DNA from: Aurantiacibacter sp. D1-12
GTDB taxonomy: Bacteria; Pseudomonadota; Alphaproteobacteria; Sphingomonadales; Sphingomonadaceae
Length of the DNA: 64,000 nucleotides
Reading direction: 5' to 3'
NCBI RefSeq assembly: GCF_028858515.1
Contig: NZ_JAPJZJ010000003.1
Location: 1 to 64,000 of the forward strand
Under the pieces are notes generated by a model. That model saw only the letters and a list, made by a program, of their open reading frames with translations. It was not told where the DNA came from and did not search any database. Position numbers and translations under genes: made by a program. This document shows, piece by piece, positions 33,557 through 42,919 of the stretch; position 1 is the first letter of the stretch; the number at the start of each line of letters is the position of its first letter.

Positions 33557-35779
33557 ATGGCCAGACGTCGGGGCAGTAGCTCCAGCAAAAGAGGGTATCG
33601 CAGCCGCAAAGCGGCATCGGCCGCGCGCGAACGCAAGTCGGGCGGTTGGAAGCCTGCGCTCTGGAAATGGACCAAGCGCCTGGCCATCACCGGCGTGGTC
33701 GTGGGTGTGCTGGGCACGATTGCGCTGTTTACCGCAGTCTACTTTGCCGCGCAGTCCATGCCCACGTTCTCCGAACTCAAGCAAAGCCAGAACGGGCAGA
33801 CCATTGTCGTTCGTGCACGCGATGGCTCGCAGATCGTGGAGCTCGGGCCGAGCTATGGCCAGTGGCTCGATGCGGACGAGATTCCGCAGGTGATGAAAGA
33901 TGCGATGGTGAGCGTGGAAGACCACCGTTTCTATTCGCATTTCGGTTTTGATCCCGTTCGCCTGACGGGTGCGATCATCGAAGGAATGACCGGCGATGAC
34001 CGCATCGGTGGTACCTCCACCATTACGCAGCAGCTGGCGCGCAACGTCTTTTTGAATTCCAACCGCACGCTCGACCGCAAGATGCGCGAGGCGGTGCTGG
34101 CAATGGCGCTCGAATGGACCTTCACCAAGGACCAGATCCTCGAACTCTATCTCAACAAGGTCTATTTCGGCGGCGGCGCCTACGGCATCGACAGCGCGAG
34201 CCGGAAGTTCTTCAGCCACTCGGCTCGCGAATTGAGCCTTGAAGAAGCCGCGATCATCGCCGGGCTGGTAAAAGCGCCGAGCCGTTATTCCCCCACCGCC
34301 GATATCGATGCCGCGGTAAGCCGTGCGAATGTGGTGATCAGCCAGATGGTCACCTACGGCGGGCTCGACCCTGCGGTGGCGCGCGAAGTGAATGTCGATG
34401 CGGTCAACCTGCGTGAGGACGTGGGGCAGAACTCGATCCGCTACTTCACCGACTGGGTGCTGCCGCAGCTTGATCTGCTTCTGCCCAGCGACACATTCGA
34501 GCCGCTTGAGGTCTGGACGACGCTGGATGTCGGTATGCAGCGCGCAGCGACTACTGCCATCCAGAGCAACGTTCCGAACGAAACGCAGGGCGCGCTTGTC
34601 AGCATGGACCGTGACGGGGCGGTGCTCGCGCTGGTCGGGGGCACGGACTATGTCACCAGCAATTTTAACCGTGCGACCGATGCGATGCGGCAGCCGGGAT
34701 CATCGTTCAAACTGTTCGTCTATCTCGCCGCACTGGAAGCCGGGTACCAGCCCGATGACATCGTGAATGACGTGCCGGTGCGTATCCAGAACTGGAGCCC
34801 GCGCAATTCAAACGGCCGCAATGTGGGCGAGCTCGATGTGCGCAGCGCCTTCGCCTATTCGACCAACACGGTCGCGGCGCAGCTGGGCAATGAGGTGGGC
34901 TTTTCCAATGTCGCCAGTATGGCGCGCCGCTTTGGCATCACCACGCCGATCAGTACCGTGCCATCGATGACGCTGGGCTCCAACGAAGTACGCCTGCTCG
35001 ATATGACGCGTGCTTTCGCGGCGGTGTCTGCGGGTGGCAGGTCTGTCGAGCCCTATGGCATTTTGCGCGTCACCAATCCTGACGGGGAAGAGCTCTATCG
35101 GCACGAGTCAGCGCAAAGTTATCAGCTGGTGCCTGACTATGTGGCTGCCGGCATAACCGACCTGCTGCAAACCGCAGTGGCAACCGGAACGGGGCGGGCC
35201 GCGCAAATCGGTCGTCCGGTGGCAGGTAAGACAGGCACCACGAGCGAGAACCGGGACGGCTATTTTGTCGGCTTTTCGAGCGGGATCACTACCGGTGTAT
35301 GGATGGGCCGCGATGATAACGGCCGCGTTTCGGGCCTTGGCGGTGGCACAGCACCTGCGCGCGCCTTCGCCTCCTACATGCAGTATGCCGTTCGTGATCG
35401 GCCGGTGGAGGAATTCGACACCGATCTGAAACTGCCCGACTGGCAGCTGGAGCCCGATGACGAATATTATTTCGGCGAAGAGGGCGATTATTATTATTAC
35501 ATCGACGAGCAGGGTAACCTGGTCGAGCCGGGCCGCAGTGCGCCGATAGGCAACGGCCAGTTCGACCCTGAAGGTGAACGCCAGCCACCTCGCGACCCGT
35601 TAGACCCGCGCGGTATGGATGAAGGCGCCGGTGCGGGCACTGACGAGAAGCCTCCGCAAGCTGCAAGCGACGATTTCCTCGACCGCGCGACCGGGCGCGA
35701 TGAACCGCGGGAAGATCCTCGCGATGAACCGCGCCAACGCCAGCCACAGGGCGAATTGCTGAACGAACAGCGGTTTTAG
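33557..35779 (+). CDS. mrcA: Class A penicillin-binding protein (PBP1A family)
   Basis: 740 residues. A basic cytosolic tail (1-40) precedes a membrane anchor (about 42-65) and the GT51 glycosyltransferase domain with catalytic E121 in VEDHRFYSHFGFD and TSTITQQLARN. The transpeptidase domain follows with S382-S-F-K385 (PGSSFK), SxN in AYSTNT and KTGTT near residue 560. It polymerises and cross-links peptidoglycan. The C-terminus is an acidic, Pro/Arg-rich tail containing EEGDYYYYIDEQG. Followed by a strong bidirectional hairpin. Confidence 0.95.
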   Translation: MARRRGSSSSKRGYRSRKAASAARERKSGGWKPALWKWTKRLAITGVVVGVLGTIALFTAVYFAAQSMPTFSELKQSQNGQTIVVRARDGSQIVELGPSYGQWLDADEIPQVMKDAMVSVEDHRFYSHFGFDPVRLTGAIIEGMTGDDRIGGTSTITQQLARNVFLNSNRTLDRKMREAVLAMALEWTFTKDQILELYLNKVYFGGGAYGIDSASRKFFSHSARELSLEEAAIIAGLVKAPSRYSPTADIDAAVSRANVVISQMVTYGGLDPAVAREVNVDAVNLREDVGQNSIRYFTDWVLPQLDLLLPSDTFEPLEVWTTLDVGMQRAATTAIQSNVPNETQGALVSMDRDGAVLALVGGTDYVTSNFNRATDAMRQPGSSFKLFVYLAALEAGYQPDDIVNDVPVRIQNWSPRNSNGRNVGELDVRSAFAYSTNTVAAQLGNEVGFSNVASMARRFGITTPISTVPSMTLGSNEVRLLDMTRAFAAVSAGGRSVEPYGILRVTNPDGEELYRHESAQSYQLVPDYVAAGITDLLQTAVATGTGRAAQIGRPVAGKTGTTSENRDGYFVGFSSGITTGVWMGRDDNGRVSGLGGGTAPARAFASYMQYAVRDRPVEEFDTDLKLPDWQLEPDDEYYFGEEGDYYYYIDEQGNLVEPGRSAPIGNGQFDPEGERQPPRDPLDPRGMDEGAGAGTDEKPPQAASDDFLDRATGRDEPREDPRDEPRQRQPQGELLNEQRF

Positions 35780-35801
35780 CTTCGGTCATCGGACAAAAAA
35801 G

Positions 35802-35838
35802 AAAAACCCGCCCCCAGCAAAGCCAGGGGCGGGTTTTT
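35802..35838. terminator. Bidirectional intrinsic terminator between mrcA and degP
   Basis: AAAAACCCGCCCC, an 11-nt loop, then GGGGCGGGTTTTT: eight GC-rich pairs flanked by A and T runs so that it works in both directions. It lies 23 bp after the PBP stop and 21 bp from the convergent degP stop. Confidence 0.92.
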
Positions 35839-35858
35839 CTTTGCCTGGTCGGGCAGCC

Positions 35859-37367
35859 TTAGTCGTTCAGGCGAACGGGGATCGACCGCGCCGCACCACC
35901 ACGAGCCTGGACTCGCAGGAGGATCGCTCCGCGACCTTCCAAGCGCGCATTGGCGATAACGTCCTCAAGGTCAGCCAGCGATTCAAGCGCACGCCCGTTG
36001 GCGCTAAGGATCATGACACCGCGCCCAAGGCCGCGCTGCGCAGCGTCGGAGCCCTGCATTACACCGGTGATCACCAGACCCTGCGTGTCGGTGGATACGC
36101 CGAGCTGACGTGCGATTGTCGGGGTGATTTCAATAGCGGCGATGCCAAGTGCATCACGAACGGCTGTGCTGGCCTCTTCGGGCGGAGCGCTGTCAGTGTC
36201 TTCTTCGCCGTCATTCTGGAACATTTGCTGCTGGCGCAGTTCCTCGTCGCTCGGGCGGCGGCCGATGGTCGCGTTCGTGCGGCGGCGCTCACCATCGCGG
36301 ATGTATGTGATCGGGACGGTAGTGCCCGGCTCGATAAATGCGACAATTCGCGAGAGCGAATTTTCTGGCGTGATCGTTTCACCGTTTACGCTCAGAACCA
36401 CGTCACCGACTTCAAGCCCGGCGCGCTCGGCAGCTTCATCCGGCACAATCATCTGGATCAGCTCCCCACGATCTTCGTCGATCCCCAGTGCATCGGCGAT
36501 ATCGTCATTCACCGGTTGCAGCTGGACGCCTAAGTATCCACGCGTTATTTCTTCGCCCGCGATAAGCGCTTGCACGATGGGCGCAGCATCCTCGGCCGGA
36601 ATGGCAAGGCCAATACCGTTGCTGCCTCCCGATGCGGACAGGATCTGGTTGTTGATGCCGATGACATTGCCCTGCATGTCAAACAGCGGTCCGCCCGAGT
36701 TGCCGCGATTGATCGCAGCATCGGTCTGGATGAACCGATCATAGGCGCCGGTGCCGACATTACGCGTCACGCTGGAGATAATGCCGCTCGTCACCGTCGA
36801 GCTAAGTCCGAAGGGATTGCCGATCGCGATCACCCAGTCACCCGCACGAGCCTGGCTGGAATTGCCAAAGCGCACGAAGGGGAAGGGGTCTGCGCGATTG
36901 ATCTTGAGCACTGCGAGGTCGCTTTGCGGGTCGGTTCCTACCAACTCGGCTTCATACTCGCTGCCATCTGGGAAGGTGACGGTGACCTCCTCCAGCGTAG
37001 CGCGCGCATCGGGCGCAACAACGTGGTTGTTGGTGACGATGTAGCCGTCCGCACTTACCAGGAAACCCGAGCCGAGCGAGGTTGCCTGGCGGGTTTGCGG
37101 GTTTGCGGGTGCGCGGCGGAACGGGCTGCGCGGTGCCTCGACCGTGATCGACTGGCGAGTCGAGATGTTCACCACGGCGGGCTGCAAGGCTTCGGTCAGA
37201 TCGGCAAAGCTGTTTGGCGCACCCTGCACGGGCACCGCGTTTTCGATCTGTAGCCGATCATTTTGCGCAACCTGCGCTCCGGCAGGTACGCCGGTGATCA
37301 GTGAAATGGCCGCCCCGCTAACGAGCAGGGCCGATGTGATGCCGTAAGAATAGCGCACTGGCTTCAC
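35859..37367 (-). CDS. degP: Do/DegP-family periplasmic serine protease
   Basis: 502 residues. A hydrophobic signal (about 8-32, ending PAGAQ) directs export. Trypsin-like domain with H115 (TNNHVV), D150 (SDLAVL) and S224 (NRGNSGGP), followed by two PDZ domains (about 275-365 and 405-500). It degrades or refolds damaged envelope proteins. Downstream of hflC on the same strand, though with a 153-bp gap holding its own promoter and a CAGCCG-ACTA-CGGCTG hairpin (37442-37457). hflKC and degP are often neighbours in alphaproteobacteria. Confidence 0.95.
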   Translation of the reverse strand: MKPVRYSYGITSALLVSGAAISLITGVPAGAQVAQNDRLQIENAVPVQGAPNSFADLTEALQPAVVNISTRQSITVEAPRSPFRRAPANPQTRQATSLGSGFLVSADGYIVTNNHVVAPDARATLEEVTVTFPDGSEYEAELVGTDPQSDLAVLKINRADPFPFVRFGNSSQARAGDWVIAIGNPFGLSSTVTSGIISSVTRNVGTGAYDRFIQTDAAINRGNSGGPLFDMQGNVIGINNQILSASGGSNGIGLAIPAEDAAPIVQALIAGEEITRGYLGVQLQPVNDDIADALGIDEDRGELIQMIVPDEAAERAGLEVGDVVLSVNGETITPENSLSRIVAFIEPGTTVPITYIRDGERRRTNATIGRRPSDEELRQQQMFQNDGEEDTDSAPPEEASTAVRDALGIAAIEITPTIARQLGVSTDTQGLVITGVMQGSDAAQRGLGRGVMILSANGRALESLADLEDVIANARLEGRGAILLRVQARGGAARSIPVRLND

Positions 37368-37520
37368 GTCCTTTGTTCCTCTTTGTTCAAACCGTTTGTG
37401 GCGTGTGTGCCATCAAACGCGTGAGTCCCGTATCCGGTTTCCAGCCGACTACGGCTGAATGCCCCTTTAACGACAAGTGTAGTCGACAAAGAGGCGTTAC
37501 CAGCCGATGAGCTGCGACGA

Positions 37521-38390
37521 TTACCTGCCGCCGCGGAACTGGCGCAGGTATTCGTTGTCCGGGCTCAGGATGACAGAGCTCTCGCCGACATTCTCCGGAT
37601 CCTCTCCCTGACGGGCGGGGCCGAACGTCCTGCGGTAGCTCTCCATCGCGCGATAGAAATCGTAGAAGCCCGGGTCCTGGTTATAGGCGTTGGCGTAGAT
37701 TTCCGCCGCATTGGCTTCCGCTTCAGCGCGAATGATCTGTGCGTCGCGGGAACCGCCGGCACGGATCGTTGCGGCCTCTTCTTCGCGCTCTGAACGCATA
37801 CGCTCGAACGCGGCAGTCAAAGGACGGCCTTCGGGCAGGTCGGCTCGTTTGATCCGCACGTCGATGATCTGCGCGCCATAACCGCGTGCCTCGGCATCCA
37901 GCGTGTCGCGGATATTGGTCATCGCATTGCCGCGCTCTGCGGTCAGCAGGCTGGCAAAGGTGCGGCGACCGAGTTCCTGACGCAATGCGGAGCTGAGGAT
38001 CGGTTCGAGCTGATCGGTCAGGTTGCCTTCCGAACGCGCACGCTCGACGAACAGCACCGGATCGAAAATACGGTACCGCGCGTAGGCGTTCACTTCGAGA
38101 CGCTGCTGATCGTTCGACAGGACGGTTTCGCCTTCCATGTCGAGGTCCAGGATGCGGCGGTCGACCATCTGCACACGCTCGTAGAGCGGGATGCGCCACG
38201 ACACGCCTGCGCCGGTTTCACCGAATTCCTGACGCGGATCGAAACGGTTGATCACGCGCACGGGTTCACCGGCGCGGATCACAACGCCCTGCTGCGTTTC
38301 GGGCACGATGACCAGCGAGCTGAGAATCGCTGCAACAAGAACGCCGACCGCGATCACCGACGACTTATGGTTCTGCCAGATGTTTTCCAT
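37521..38390 (-). CDS. hflC: HflC, subunit of the FtsH-modulating HflKC complex
   Basis: 289 residues. An N-terminal membrane anchor (about 12-28, VIAVGVLVAAILSSLVIV) is followed by a periplasmic SPFH/band-7 domain with coiled-coil helices (RMRSEREEEAATIRAGGSRDAQIIRAEAEANA). HflC pairs with HflK around FtsH to control its proteolysis. It follows hflK with only 1 bp between coding regions. C-terminal end GQLR-type region here reads NEYLRQFRGGR. Confidence 0.94.
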   Translation of the reverse strand: MENIWQNHKSSVIAVGVLVAAILSSLVIVPETQQGVVIRAGEPVRVINRFDPRQEFGETGAGVSWRIPLYERVQMVDRRILDLDMEGETVLSNDQQRLEVNAYARYRIFDPVLFVERARSEGNLTDQLEPILSSALRQELGRRTFASLLTAERGNAMTNIRDTLDAEARGYGAQIIDVRIKRADLPEGRPLTAAFERMRSEREEEAATIRAGGSRDAQIIRAEAEANAAEIYANAYNQDPGFYDFYRAMESYRRTFGPARQGEDPENVGESSVILSPDNEYLRQFRGGR

Positions 38391-38391
38391 C

Positions 38392-39588
38392 TTACTGGCC
38401 TCCCTGCGGTGTGACTGTCAGCGTAGGGGGGGTGCCCCCCTGACGGCGGTTGTTGATTTCGGGCAGCGGCAGATACGGCGTTACGCCATCGGCTTCGACA
38501 ATCGTCTTGTCGGTGCCGCGCAGCACGGTTTCCATTGTTTCGTAATAGAGGCGGCGACGCGTAACCTCGGGAGCGAGGCGATACTGCTCGTAGATCTCGT
38601 TGAACTGCGCCGCATCACCCTGCGCCTGGGCGAGCAATTGTTGCTCGTACCGGCGAGCCTGGTTGAGCAGCTGTTCGCGGTTCTGGCGTGCAGCAAGCAC
38701 GTCGTTAAAGGCTTCAATCACCTGCTCGGGTGCTTCTGTCCGGTTGATATCGACGCCATCGACCTCGATGCCCGCTCCGTAGGAATCGAGCAGTTGCTGC
38801 ATGCGCTGGCGCACGCGAAGCTGGGTCTGTGCGCGGCCTTCACCCGAAAGGATGTTGTCGAGCGTGGTTTCCGCCACGGCCGCGCGCATGGCCGATTCGG
38901 CAGCCTCGCGCAGCGTGTCTTCCGGGTCTTCGAGTTCGAAACGGTATTGCACAAGATCGCGCACGCGCCAGCGGACGAGATAGGACAGATCGACCAGGTT
39001 CTGGTCGCCTGTCAGGATCAGGTTTTCGCCACCGCCGTCACCGATGGTCAGTCGACGAATTTCGTCGGTGTTTTCGATATCGACAGTCTGGATCGGGTAG
39101 GGGGCAGTGAAGTTCAGGCCATCAACCAGATCACCCGCATATTGGCCGCCGAACCAGGTCTTGATGCCTTTTTCCGAAGGCTGCACCTGGTGCACCGCCG
39201 TCGCCAGGAACCAGACGCCGACGATGGCAACCATTGCCACCGGGAACCAGCTTTTGCCGCCGGGGCGCTCGGGCAGGCGGAAGCCGTTCCCGCCGCCGCC
39301 ACCGCCCTTGCGGCCGCCGCCGCCTTTGCGGTTCTTGAAAATGTCTTCGATATTGGCGGAACGACGGCCTTCACTGTCTCCACCGCCTGCGCCGGGCAGC
39401 CACGGGTTGCGCGGTCCGTCAGATCCGCCGCCTGCAGAGTCATCGCCTGCCGACGGCGCATCGCCAAGGTCAGACCCGTCGCCTCCGTCAGATCCGTTTC
39501 CACCTCCGCCGGGGGGCTTGCCCCAGGGGTTGCGTTTGCCGGCCATTGCGAGGCCGATGCGTTCGAGTAATCCGCCCAATCGTTCCAT
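38392..39588 (-). CDS. hflK: HflK, subunit of the FtsH-modulating HflKC complex
   Basis: 398 residues from ATG 39588, which follows AGAGGGAGGT; in-frame starts further upstream are less likely. The N-terminal 100 residues are Gly/Pro/Asp-rich and low-complexity (cytosolic), followed by a membrane segment (SWFPVAMVAIVGVWFLATAV) and the band-7 domain (FNTQFAGQ-like region TWFGGQYAGDLVDG). The C-terminal coiled coil has RREQLLNQARRYEQQLLAQAQGDAA-like sequence. It overlaps nothing upstream; mrp is divergent. Confidence 0.93.
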   Translation of the reverse strand: MERLGGLLERIGLAMAGKRNPWGKPPGGGGNGSDGGDGSDLGDAPSAGDDSAGGGSDGPRNPWLPGAGGGDSEGRRSANIEDIFKNRKGGGGRKGGGGGGNGFRLPERPGGKSWFPVAMVAIVGVWFLATAVHQVQPSEKGIKTWFGGQYAGDLVDGLNFTAPYPIQTVDIENTDEIRRLTIGDGGGENLILTGDQNLVDLSYLVRWRVRDLVQYRFELEDPEDTLREAAESAMRAAVAETTLDNILSGEGRAQTQLRVRQRMQQLLDSYGAGIEVDGVDINRTEAPEQVIEAFNDVLAARQNREQLLNQARRYEQQLLAQAQGDAAQFNEIYEQYRLAPEVTRRRLYYETMETVLRGTDKTIVEADGVTPYLPLPEINNRRQGGTPPTLTVTPQGGQ

Positions 39589-39683
39589 ACCTCCCTCTAT
39601 AGGAAGCCGTTCGGCAAAAAACAGGGGGTTTCGCGCAGCAAAATTGCTGACCGCATGGTTTTGACACGCTAGCAAGGCTGCCG

Positions 39684-40652
39684 ATGAGTTCAGAAACGAT
39701 TATCCGACAAGCCATTCCGGCCGAACTTTCGGGCATGGTCCGCTCCGTATCACTGCGCGATGGTGTGGCGACGATGGTGGTCGAAGCGAGCGGCCTTGGT
39801 CGCTCTGCGTCCGCGCAATTGCAACGCGAGCTGGAAGAGGCGGTGGGCGCGGTAGAGGGCGTGTCTGAAGTTCGCGTCGCGCTGATGGCGGACAAGGTGG
39901 AGCGCCGGATTATCGCGGTTGGATCGGGCAAAGGTGGCGTCGGCAAGAGCACGCTTACCGCCAATCTCGCGGTCGCGCTCGCCGGGATGGGGCACAAGGT
40001 CGGCGTGGTTGACGCCGATATCTACGGCCCGTCGCAGGCAACCCTGCTCGCCGATGCGCCGAGCAAATTGCGCGCCGAGGGCAAGGTGCTGATCCCGCAC
40101 GAGAGTGACCATGGCGTCAAATTCGTTTCAATGGGGCAACTGGTGGAGGCTGGAAAGGCGATTGCGTGGCGCGGGCCGATGGTTGGGCAGGCGCTTGGCC
40201 AACTAATGGAAGCCGACTGGGGCGAGGCTGACCTGTTGCTCGTTGATCTTCCGCCGGGCACGGGCGACGTGCAACTCACGATGCTACAGAAGTTTAAGCC
40301 GATTGGTGCGGTAGTCGTTTCCACGCCGCAAGATCTGGCACTGATCGATGCGACGCGCGCGATTGACCTGTTTCATCAGGCGAAAGTTCCGGTGGCGGGC
40401 CTTGTCGAGAACATGGCTGGATACCTGTGCCCCAGCTGCGGCGATGTGAGCCATCCGTTCGGGCAGGGCGGTGCGGAACAGGCCGCGAAGGATCTGGGCC
40501 TGCCCTTCCTTGGTCGCGTGCCGCTCGCAATGGAAATCCGCAAGGCAAGTGATGCCGGCAAGCCGCCAGCGTCATCAGGCGAAAGCGATCTGGGCAAACC
40601 CTTCATCGGCATCGCCGCGCAGCTGCACCAGTGGCTGGAGGCCGCCAAATGA
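39684..40652 (+). CDS. mrp: Mrp/ApbC family iron-sulfur cluster carrier ATPase
   Basis: 322 residues. N-terminal MIP18-like region (1-70) followed by a MinD-type ATPase with deviant Walker A GSGKGGVGKST (80-90) and LLVDLPPGTGDVQL. The cluster-binding CPSC lies in GYLCPSCGD near the C-terminal third. It delivers Fe-S clusters to apoproteins. Its stop overlaps the start of the molybdenum hydroxylase gene (ATGA), a notable coupling because that enzyme class needs Fe-S subunits. Confidence 0.94.
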   Translation: MSSETIIRQAIPAELSGMVRSVSLRDGVATMVVEASGLGRSASAQLQRELEEAVGAVEGVSEVRVALMADKVERRIIAVGSGKGGVGKSTLTANLAVALAGMGHKVGVVDADIYGPSQATLLADAPSKLRAEGKVLIPHESDHGVKFVSMGQLVEAGKAIAWRGPMVGQALGQLMEADWGEADLLLVDLPPGTGDVQLTMLQKFKPIGAVVVSTPQDLALIDATRAIDLFHQAKVPVAGLVENMAGYLCPSCGDVSHPFGQGGAEQAAKDLGLPFLGRVPLAMEIRKASDAGKPPASSGESDLGKPFIGIAAQLHQWLEAAK

Positions 40653-42919
40653 AGCTGACCCGGCGCGGCGTTCTGGCAGGGGCCGCCGTGGGCGGTGGCT
40701 TGCTGGTCGCGTGGAATTTTGTGCCGCGAGACTTCGACAATCCGCTGTCGCCTTCGCCGGGCGAGATTGCGTTCGATGCCTGGCTCAAGGTTGCCGACGA
40801 TGGCGTGGTAACGGTCGCGGTGCCGCAGCTGGAAATGGGGCAGGGCGTGACGACGCTGTTGCCGCAGATTGTGGCGATGGAGCTGGGTGCGGACTGGCGT
40901 CAGGTCGCGGTAGAGCCTGCACCTGTCAGCGGTGCCTATGCCAACATTCCGCTCGCCGCACGCTGGTCCCCGATCTGGAAGCCCTTCCTCGGCAGCTGGT
41001 CGGACGATCCCGAAGACGCGCTGTTGCGCCGCTGGGCACAGGACAACCGCTTCACCGTTACCGCAGAGGGGACTTCGCAAGCCGCATTCGAAGACGCTTG
41101 CCGCCACGCCGGAGCTTCAGCGCGGGCGATGTTGGCCAAGGCTGCGGCCGAGCGCTGGGATGTTGAATGGGAGCAATGCGCGGCAGAAGGCGGTTTTGTC
41201 TATCACGAGGAAAACCGCGCCAGCTTTGCCGAACTGGCGCTCGAAGCTGCGCGTTTCTCGGCCCCCGATCCGCCACCGCTGCGATCCGCAGCCCCCGCCG
41301 AACGCGCGCCGCCGGGTGAAGGCGAAGGCGATCGCGTTCTCAATTGGCCACGGCTCGACTTGCCAAGCAAAGTCGACGGCAGCCACGTGTTCGCCGGTGA
41401 TGTGCGTCTACCCGACATGGTTTACGCTGCGATCCGACATGGCCCGCTCGACCAGTCGGAGTTGGGCGCTTTCGAAGCGGAGTTGGCATCCGGCCAGCAG
41501 GGCCTGATCCAGCTGGTGCAGGGCAAGCGCTGGCTCGCGGCGGTGGCCGAGAACTGGTGGGCAGCAGAAGAAGCCCTGCGCCGCATTGCTCCGCGTTTCG
41601 TGATAGAACGTCCGGTGGAAAGCGCGGTGATAGTGGATGAGCTCGACAGGGCGGTGCGCAGTGGCGAGTCCTATTTGATCGAGAGCCGCGGCGTTGCGGA
41701 CGAGGGCTACGAACCCGATTTCGCGCTCCGCTATGATGTCGCGCCAGGCGTCCACGCGACAATCGAAACAACCAGCGCCACCGCACGCCTGAGGGACGGC
41801 ACGCTCGAGCTATGGATGGCGACCCAAACGCCCGAGGCGGCGCGCGAAGCGGCGGCAAAAGCAATCGGTATTTCGGCAGCCAATGTCGTGCTCTATCCGG
41901 TGGCGGCGGGCGGCAGCTTTGATCGGCGGCTGGACAACCAGGCGGCAATCGAGGTGGCCCTGATTGCGCGCGAGACGGGTCGCCCCGTTCAGCTCACCTG
42001 GTCCCGCTGGCAGGAACATGCGGCTTCCTATCCGCGGGCACCGGTGGCGGCGCTGCTGGGCGCGGAGCTGCGCGAGGAAGGCTCTATCGCCCAATTCCGC
42101 GCACGCATTGCTTCGCCGCCGACCATGCACGAATTCGGCCAGCGGTTGTTCGACAACAAGACCAGCTGGGCGGCCATCGAGGAGGCGGCGGATGAGCCCG
42201 ATCCCTTCGCGGTCGAGGGGATGATGCAGAGCTATGCCATTCCCGATGTCGCGGTCCGGCATGTTCCTGTCTCGCTGCGGCTGCCGACTGCGCGGATGCG
42301 TGGCGGTGCGCACGGTTACACCTGCTTTTTCCGCGAGAGCTTTATCGACGAAGTGGCGCAGCGCAACGAGCGTGAGCCGCTGTCCTACCGCGTGGCGATG
42401 CTGGGGCAGGATGCGCCGATGGTGGATCTCCTCCAGCGCGCCGGACGGCTTGCCGAATGGGATGGCGGTACGCAGGGCAGCGGGCAGGGGCTTGCCTGCC
42501 ATCGCATGGATCTGGGTGAGGCGACGGGGCGGATTGCTCTTGTTGCGCAGGCCAGCGCGGGCGAAGGCGGCATGCGCGTCCGCAGCCTCTATGCGGCAGT
42601 GAACATCGGTCGCGTGGTCAATCGCGACATCGCGCTTCAGCAGATAGAGGGCGGGCTGGTCTTCGGCCTCGCGCAGGCGCTAGGCGGAGCAACCGAGTAT
42701 GAAGAAGGCCTGCCCACGCATCAGCGGCTGGCGGCACTTGGTCTGCCTACACTTGCCGATTGTCCGGAGATCGTGGTCGAGCTGGTCGATAGCGAGGCGC
42801 CGTCCTTCGATCCGGGTGAAATCGGAGTCCCGCCGGTCGCCCCTGCAGTGGCGAACGCATTCTTCAGCGCAACAGGCCTTCGCCTTCGCCGCTTGCCGCT
42901 GCTATCGGCGCTTGCATGA
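40649..42919 (+). CDS. Molybdopterin-binding hydroxylase large subunit (isoquinoline 1-oxidoreductase beta-like), orphan
   Basis: 756 residues from ATG 40649 (ATGA overlap with mrp). The N-terminus MKLTRRGVLAGAAVGGG is a Tat-like signal with only a weak twin-Arg. The aldehyde oxidase/xanthine dehydrogenase fold is seen as LEMGQGVTTLLPQ, GGSFDRRLDNQAAIEVA and the C-terminal PGEIGVPPVAPAVANAF, which carries the active-site Glu. Such subunits bind molybdenum cofactor and need a [2Fe-2S] partner (IorA type). None is adjacent: downstream is hemH, overlapping by 4 bp. Substrate unknown; shorter loops could mean an aldehyde or N-heterocycle. Confidence 0.87.
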   Translation: MKLTRRGVLAGAAVGGGLLVAWNFVPRDFDNPLSPSPGEIAFDAWLKVADDGVVTVAVPQLEMGQGVTTLLPQIVAMELGADWRQVAVEPAPVSGAYANIPLAARWSPIWKPFLGSWSDDPEDALLRRWAQDNRFTVTAEGTSQAAFEDACRHAGASARAMLAKAAAERWDVEWEQCAAEGGFVYHEENRASFAELALEAARFSAPDPPPLRSAAPAERAPPGEGEGDRVLNWPRLDLPSKVDGSHVFAGDVRLPDMVYAAIRHGPLDQSELGAFEAELASGQQGLIQLVQGKRWLAAVAENWWAAEEALRRIAPRFVIERPVESAVIVDELDRAVRSGESYLIESRGVADEGYEPDFALRYDVAPGVHATIETTSATARLRDGTLELWMATQTPEAAREAAAKAIGISAANVVLYPVAAGGSFDRRLDNQAAIEVALIARETGRPVQLTWSRWQEHAASYPRAPVAALLGAELREEGSIAQFRARIASPPTMHEFGQRLFDNKTSWAAIEEAADEPDPFAVEGMMQSYAIPDVAVRHVPVSLRLPTARMRGGAHGYTCFFRESFIDEVAQRNEREPLSYRVAMLGQDAPMVDLLQRAGRLAEWDGGTQGSGQGLACHRMDLGEATGRIALVAQASAGEGGMRVRSLYAAVNIGRVVNRDIALQQIEGGLVFGLAQALGGATEYEEGLPTHQRLAALGLPTLADCPEIVVELVDSEAPSFDPGEIGVPPVAPAVANAFFSATGLRLRRLPLLSALA

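Noticed and set aside
38248-39570. 440-codon plus-strand frame opposite hflC/hflK
   Set aside because: Shadow; hflK and hflC motifs are on the minus strand.
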